DNA of 64,000 nucleotides from Microbacterium sp. MPKO10 (lineage in GTDB: Bacteria > Actinomycetota > Actinomycetes > Actinomycetales > Microbacteriaceae), in assembly GCF_026107415.2 (NCBI RefSeq), contig NZ_JAPCHX010000007.1:37949-101948 (forward strand). Direction: 5' to 3'. The notes below the pieces were generated by a model. It was given only the letters and a program-made list of their open reading frames with translations. It did not search any database and was not told where the DNA came from. The translations under genes were made by a program, and so were the position numbers. Below, one piece after another: positions 61,268 to 64,000 of the stretch (positions are counted from its first letter, which is position 1; each line of letters begins with the position of its first letter).

Positions 61268-62422
61268 GTGAATTCAATCGTGAATCAGAGAATCATCGTG
61301 GTCGGTGCCGGCGTCATCGGATGCAGCCTGGCCGACGAACTGAGTCGACGCGGCGCATCGGTCACGGTGATCGACGCTGCGGCGCCGGGGTCGGGAACGA
61401 GTTCGGCAACGTTCGCGTGGGTCAACGCGAACAGCAAGACCCCCGAGGAATACTACGAACTCAACTACCTCGGCCTGCGTGCGCACGAGCGGGTGGCCCG
61501 TTCTTTGCCGCAGAACGGAGCGCATTGGTTCCATCAAACCGGGACGGTGCAGGTCGCTCACTCAGATGAGAGGATGCACGCGATCGAGACCCAGGTGTCG
61601 CGACTTCGCGCCGACGGCTACGAGGCCCGACCGCTGAGCGGTTCGGACGTTTCAGACCTCGAACCGAACCTCAACGCGGCGAACGTCCGGGGTGGCGCGC
61701 TGTATGCCGAAGAGGGCTGGATCGACGTGCAGACTATGTGCGTGAGCCTTCTCGACCGTGCCGTGGAGCGCGGCGCGGAGTTCTTCCCGTACCAGACCGT
61801 CACGCGCCTGCGGGAGGGTCACATCACGACAACCTCGCCAGACGGCACGACACTCGAGTACGACGCCGACATCGTTATCCTCGCCGCCGGGAACGGCACC
61901 CGGCGCATCCTCACGAACGAAGGCATCGAGTTCCCAACGATCGACCCGGTCGGAGACACCGGCTCGGACGGAACCGGTCACCCCAAGGTGGGAATCATCA
62001 GCACGACGGGCATGGTGAATTCCGGCATCCGTCATCTGATTCGTTCCGAGGGTATTGCACTGCGGCCAGCGCGAAACGGCGGGATTACCTTCGCCGATAA
62101 CCCCACGGGCGGAAAGTGGGAGATGTCAGACCCCGGAATCTGGACGGTGCCGGAACTCTTGCTCGACCGTGCACGAGAGCTCTACCCCGCCCTCGCTCAA
62201 GCGACGACGGAGTCAGTGCTGCTCGGCACTCGGGTTCTGCCTGACGATGGGCTCACGATCGCTGACTGGGTCGATGAGAACCACTCCGTTTACGCGGTTG
62301 CAACGCACAGCGGCGTCACGCTCTCAGCTCACCTCGCTGATGCCATCTCGGGCGAAGTGCTCGAGGGTGATCGGCATGCTTCGCTCGGGTCGTTCGGATT
62401 GTCGCGGTTCATCGCGGCGTAA
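61268..62422 (+). CDS. FAD-dependent D-amino-acid/opine-oxidase-family oxidoreductase (DAO fold)
   Basis: This 384-residue DAO-family flavoprotein has VVGAGVIGCSLADELSRRGASVTVID (11-36, FAD-binding), then SATFAWVNANSKTPEEYYELN and a C-terminal NHSVYAVATHSGVTLSAHLADAI that closes over the FAD. The family oxidises C-N bonds of D-amino acids, glycine, sarcosine and opines. The start is a GTG with a poor ribosome site; coupling to the ATPase gene is likely. With an amino-acid importer upstream and an opine-dehydrogenase-type protein downstream, oxidative cleavage of an N-alkylated amino acid is a reasonable guess. Confidence 0.85.
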   Translation: MNSIVNQRIIVVGAGVIGCSLADELSRRGASVTVIDAAAPGSGTSSATFAWVNANSKTPEEYYELNYLGLRAHERVARSLPQNGAHWFHQTGTVQVAHSDERMHAIETQVSRLRADGYEARPLSGSDVSDLEPNLNAANVRGGALYAEEGWIDVQTMCVSLLDRAVERGAEFFPYQTVTRLREGHITTTSPDGTTLEYDADIVILAAGNGTRRILTNEGIEFPTIDPVGDTGSDGTGHPKVGIISTTGMVNSGIRHLIRSEGIALRPARNGGITFADNPTGGKWEMSDPGIWTVPELLLDRARELYPALAQATTESVLLGTRVLPDDGLTIADWVDENHSVYAVATHSGVTLSAHLADAISGEVLEGDRHASLGSFGLSRFIAA

Positions 62423-62481
62423 CAGCATGGCGCGGAACATCGCACTCTTGCAATTTTCACCACTCTGGAAGGAGCAGCACG

Positions 62482-63573
62482 GTGCTGTCTATTATCGGGG
62501 GCCCGCAGGCGATCTCCGCCGCCGTCTACGCATCGGCGAACACCAGCGAAGAAGTCGGCATTCTCTCGCCATCGCTTCCGCACGAAGAGCTGCCGGGAAT
62601 GCGCGTCGAGAACCTCGAGAACCCCGTGCGGCTGCGGCACGGGGTGCTCCCCGAGACCACGCATTTCGTGGTTATCTCTGACAGCACGAAGCTCAAAGAG
62701 GTGATCTTCGCCCACCGGCAGCAGATCGCGGGGCGCAAGCTGTTGCTCGCCCCGGGTGGCTTCGCGGGGGTATTGCGAGTCCGGGCCTGGTTTGAGAAGT
62801 GGGGTCTGGCGGCACCAGAGGTTGGCGAGGTAACGGCGTTCATCACGGGAGGCAAACGAGACTCAGCAGCGAGCCAGTTCCGTCTAGGGGCCGTCAAACG
62901 TGATCTTCCAATTGCCGCTGCAACAGCGGCGGTGACGCGCGAACTGCACGCGGAGTTCGGTCGCTACTTCCCGAATCTGGCACAGAGCGACCTCGTCACG
63001 ACCACACTCTCGAACGCGAACCACATGATCCACCCCGCGGTTGTGCTGTTGAATGCGGCGCGGATCGACAACGGCGAGCCGTTCCTCTTCTATAGGGAAG
63101 GACTCTCTCCCGCCACTGTGCGCTTCATGGAGGCGCTCGACACAGAACGACTGGAATTGGTGAAAGCGCTGGGTGGCGAGACGCTCACGCTCCAAGAGTG
63201 GATGCTGCGGTACTACGAAGGCGAGGGAATGCGCGGAGAGACTCTGCTGGAGTGCTTGCAGACGTTCTCTGGATTCGCTGGCTCCGCAGCTCCGACAACC
63301 CTGAGGCACCGGTATTTGGAAGACGACGTGTGGTTTGGGCTCGCGCAGTATCTCTCACTCGCGAGGCAGAGAGGAACCGGGTTCGAGCATCTTCAGAGTG
63401 CGGCGACCGCAACAACAATCTTGTGCCCAAGAATCGAGTCTGCGGATGATGACGAGCCGTGGCAATTGCTCAGCGATTACCTAGGTGGTCGAGAGCGCAA
63501 TCGGCATTTTGGTTCGACTCGAGTACCCGGTGAGCAGCCGGATTCCGGCAATGCAACGGAAACGGGAACTTAA
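62482..63573 (+). CDS. Opine (octopine/nopaline) dehydrogenase-family protein
   Basis: The 363-residue protein carries the octopine/nopaline dehydrogenase helical domain: TTLSNANHMIHPAVVLLNAARIDNGEPFLFYREGLSPATVRFMEALDTERLELV (about 174-227), where His and Asp in NANHMIHP and ALDTERL correspond to catalytic residues. The N-terminal Rossmann part is reduced: the usual GxGxxG is replaced by GGPQAI, so cofactor binding may be altered or lost. The start is a GTG with AGGAG upstream. In opine catabolism or synthesis such enzymes join or split an amino acid and a keto acid. It is the last gene of the importer operon. Confidence 0.82.
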   Translation: MLSIIGGPQAISAAVYASANTSEEVGILSPSLPHEELPGMRVENLENPVRLRHGVLPETTHFVVISDSTKLKEVIFAHRQQIAGRKLLLAPGGFAGVLRVRAWFEKWGLAAPEVGEVTAFITGGKRDSAASQFRLGAVKRDLPIAAATAAVTRELHAEFGRYFPNLAQSDLVTTTLSNANHMIHPAVVLLNAARIDNGEPFLFYREGLSPATVRFMEALDTERLELVKALGGETLTLQEWMLRYYEGEGMRGETLLECLQTFSGFAGSAAPTTLRHRYLEDDVWFGLAQYLSLARQRGTGFEHLQSAATATTILCPRIESADDDEPWQLLSDYLGGRERNRHFGSTRVPGEQPDSGNATETGT

Positions 63574-63625
63574 TAGAATGGGGCAAAAATGCCGCGGGCT
63601 GTCGAAACGAGCAAGCCGCGCGGCA

Positions 63626-63750
63626 CTAAACTGCGAGCGAGAGCACTTTGGCGGCCCGTTTCGCCATTAGCGTGGTCGGCACGGACACCGACATTGGCTT
63701 GCGTGTCGATCCTCGAGCGTGACCGCACACAGAGCGAGAACGCGCGTCAA
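63626..63750 (-). pseudogene. Fragmented TauE/SafE exporter remnant, homologous to 21905-22627
   Basis: Three pieces of the TauE/SafE gene survive in order on the minus strand. First, the start region: 28 bases at 63713-63740 are identical to the 5' end of the intact gene, including LALCAVTL. Second, an internal piece, STRKPMSVSVPT, corresponds to ATRMPMSAFVPT of the intact protein. Third, the C-terminus, RAAKVLSLAV with stop, corresponds to TARGVFALVV with stop. The sequence between the pieces is deleted and the first piece is out of frame. The homology also reaches a few bases upstream of the old start. It cannot encode a transporter. Confidence 0.75.
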
Positions 63751-64000
63751 GGTTGCGGCCTAACGCCGATTGTGGAAGCTGTCCTGGAGTTCGTGACGAG
63801 TCTGCCGACTCACGTGGCGTGACGGACCTTAAATGTCCACGCGACAGGAACGGCTCCCGGTATCCCAAGGAATTGATGAACGAAGCAGACCACCAATGGA
63901 GGCGATGCCAATTGTTCGTCGGGACCTGCTTAGGCGCTACTTCGGTCCCCATTCAACGTTCGCGGAACACCCGCTTAAAGTGACGCGGTGCATAGACGTT
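63751..64000. other. Right-edge sequence without recognisable gene
   Basis: Beyond the TauE/SafE remnant no convincing coding sequence is seen on either strand. The first 25 bases resemble the spacer upstream of the intact TauE/SafE gene. The remainder may be decayed coding DNA, but I could not match it to the YihT-like aldolase that would be expected next. Confidence 0.5.

Noticed and set aside
63951..64000. Mobile element or attachment site at the right edge
   Set aside because: No inverted repeats, integrase or tRNA 3' end were seen. The decayed TauE/SafE copy explains the adjacent homology without a mobile element.

Overview
The window reads as high-GC actinobacterial DNA, probably Micrococcales and possibly Microbacteriaceae. 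The reasons are the high GC content, many GTG starts, Ald-Lrp and DeoR/LacI/GntR control typical of actinobacteria, an MmpS-like secreted domain, and frequent GGATGC/GCATCC words. I judged these by eye, without a database search. No rRNA, tRNA, phage, transposase, CRISPR or housekeeping gene is visible. Nearly every gene belongs to a compact catabolic operon, so the window looks like a stretch of accessory metabolic islands.

Layout. (A) 1-4730, minus strand: a sugar or sugar-acid operon (epimerase, enolase-superfamily dehydratase, RraA-type aldolase, sugar isomerase, Gfo/Idh/MocA dehydrogenase). Divergent from it at 4996-7969 are a GHL6-type glycosidase-like protein and an alpha/beta hydrolase. 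A small MmpS-like membrane protein follows at 8122-8850. (B) 9012-13395: an aromatic-ring FAD monooxygenase, an F420-reductase-like protein and an MHS-type transporter, divergent from a LysR regulator. (C) 13630-21884, plus strand: a fructan or fructo-oligosaccharide operon with two GH32 enzymes, an ABC importer, a LacI repressor and a PfkB kinase. (D) 21905-34957: a cluster built around a class I aldolase that closely resembles E. coli YihT (sulfofructose-1-phosphate aldolase). It also holds a TauE/SafE exporter, a DeoR regulator, an enolase-superfamily enzyme, an aldehyde dehydrogenase, an unusual PfkA-type kinase, a sugar ABC importer, two zinc alcohol dehydrogenases, a DUF2090 aldolase and a GntR regulator. 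(E) 34994-42390: an oligopeptide-type ABC operon with an esterase-like hydrolase, divergent from an ArsR-type regulator. (F) 42527-51063: a seven-gene, tightly coupled operon plus a LysR regulator (old-yellow-enzyme-type oxidoreductase, cyclic amidohydrolase, isochorismatase-type amidase, OsmC, SDR, PEP-mutase-type lyase, transporter). It looks like degradation of a cyclic ureide, imide or N-heterocycle. (G) 51199-55306: an alpha/beta hydrolase with His at the nucleophile position, a muconolactone-isomerase-like protein, an MHS transporter and an FAD monooxygenase. (H) 55905-63573: Lrp and alanine dehydrogenase, then a GntR regulator, an amino-acid ABC importer, a D-amino-acid-oxidase-family flavoprotein and an opine-dehydrogenase-family protein.

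The strongest candidate for something new is region D, a possible variant of sulfosugar catabolism. It appears to combine a sulfo-EMP core (kinase, YihT-like aldolase, sulfolactaldehyde dehydrogenase, exporter) with a second oxidise-dehydrate-aldol branch. Supporting this locus history, decayed copies of its two end genes lie elsewhere in the window: an alcohol dehydrogenase 3' fragment at 55340-55754 and a TauE/SafE fragment at 63626-63750. They bracket region H, so a second copy of the locus has probably existed here or lies just beyond the right edge.

Regulatory sequence is unusually readable. There is a perfect inverted repeat between the YihT-like gene and its DeoR regulator, a 21-bp imperfect direct repeat between the oligopeptide operon and its ArsR-type regulator, and inverted repeats near both LysR genes and the second GntR gene.
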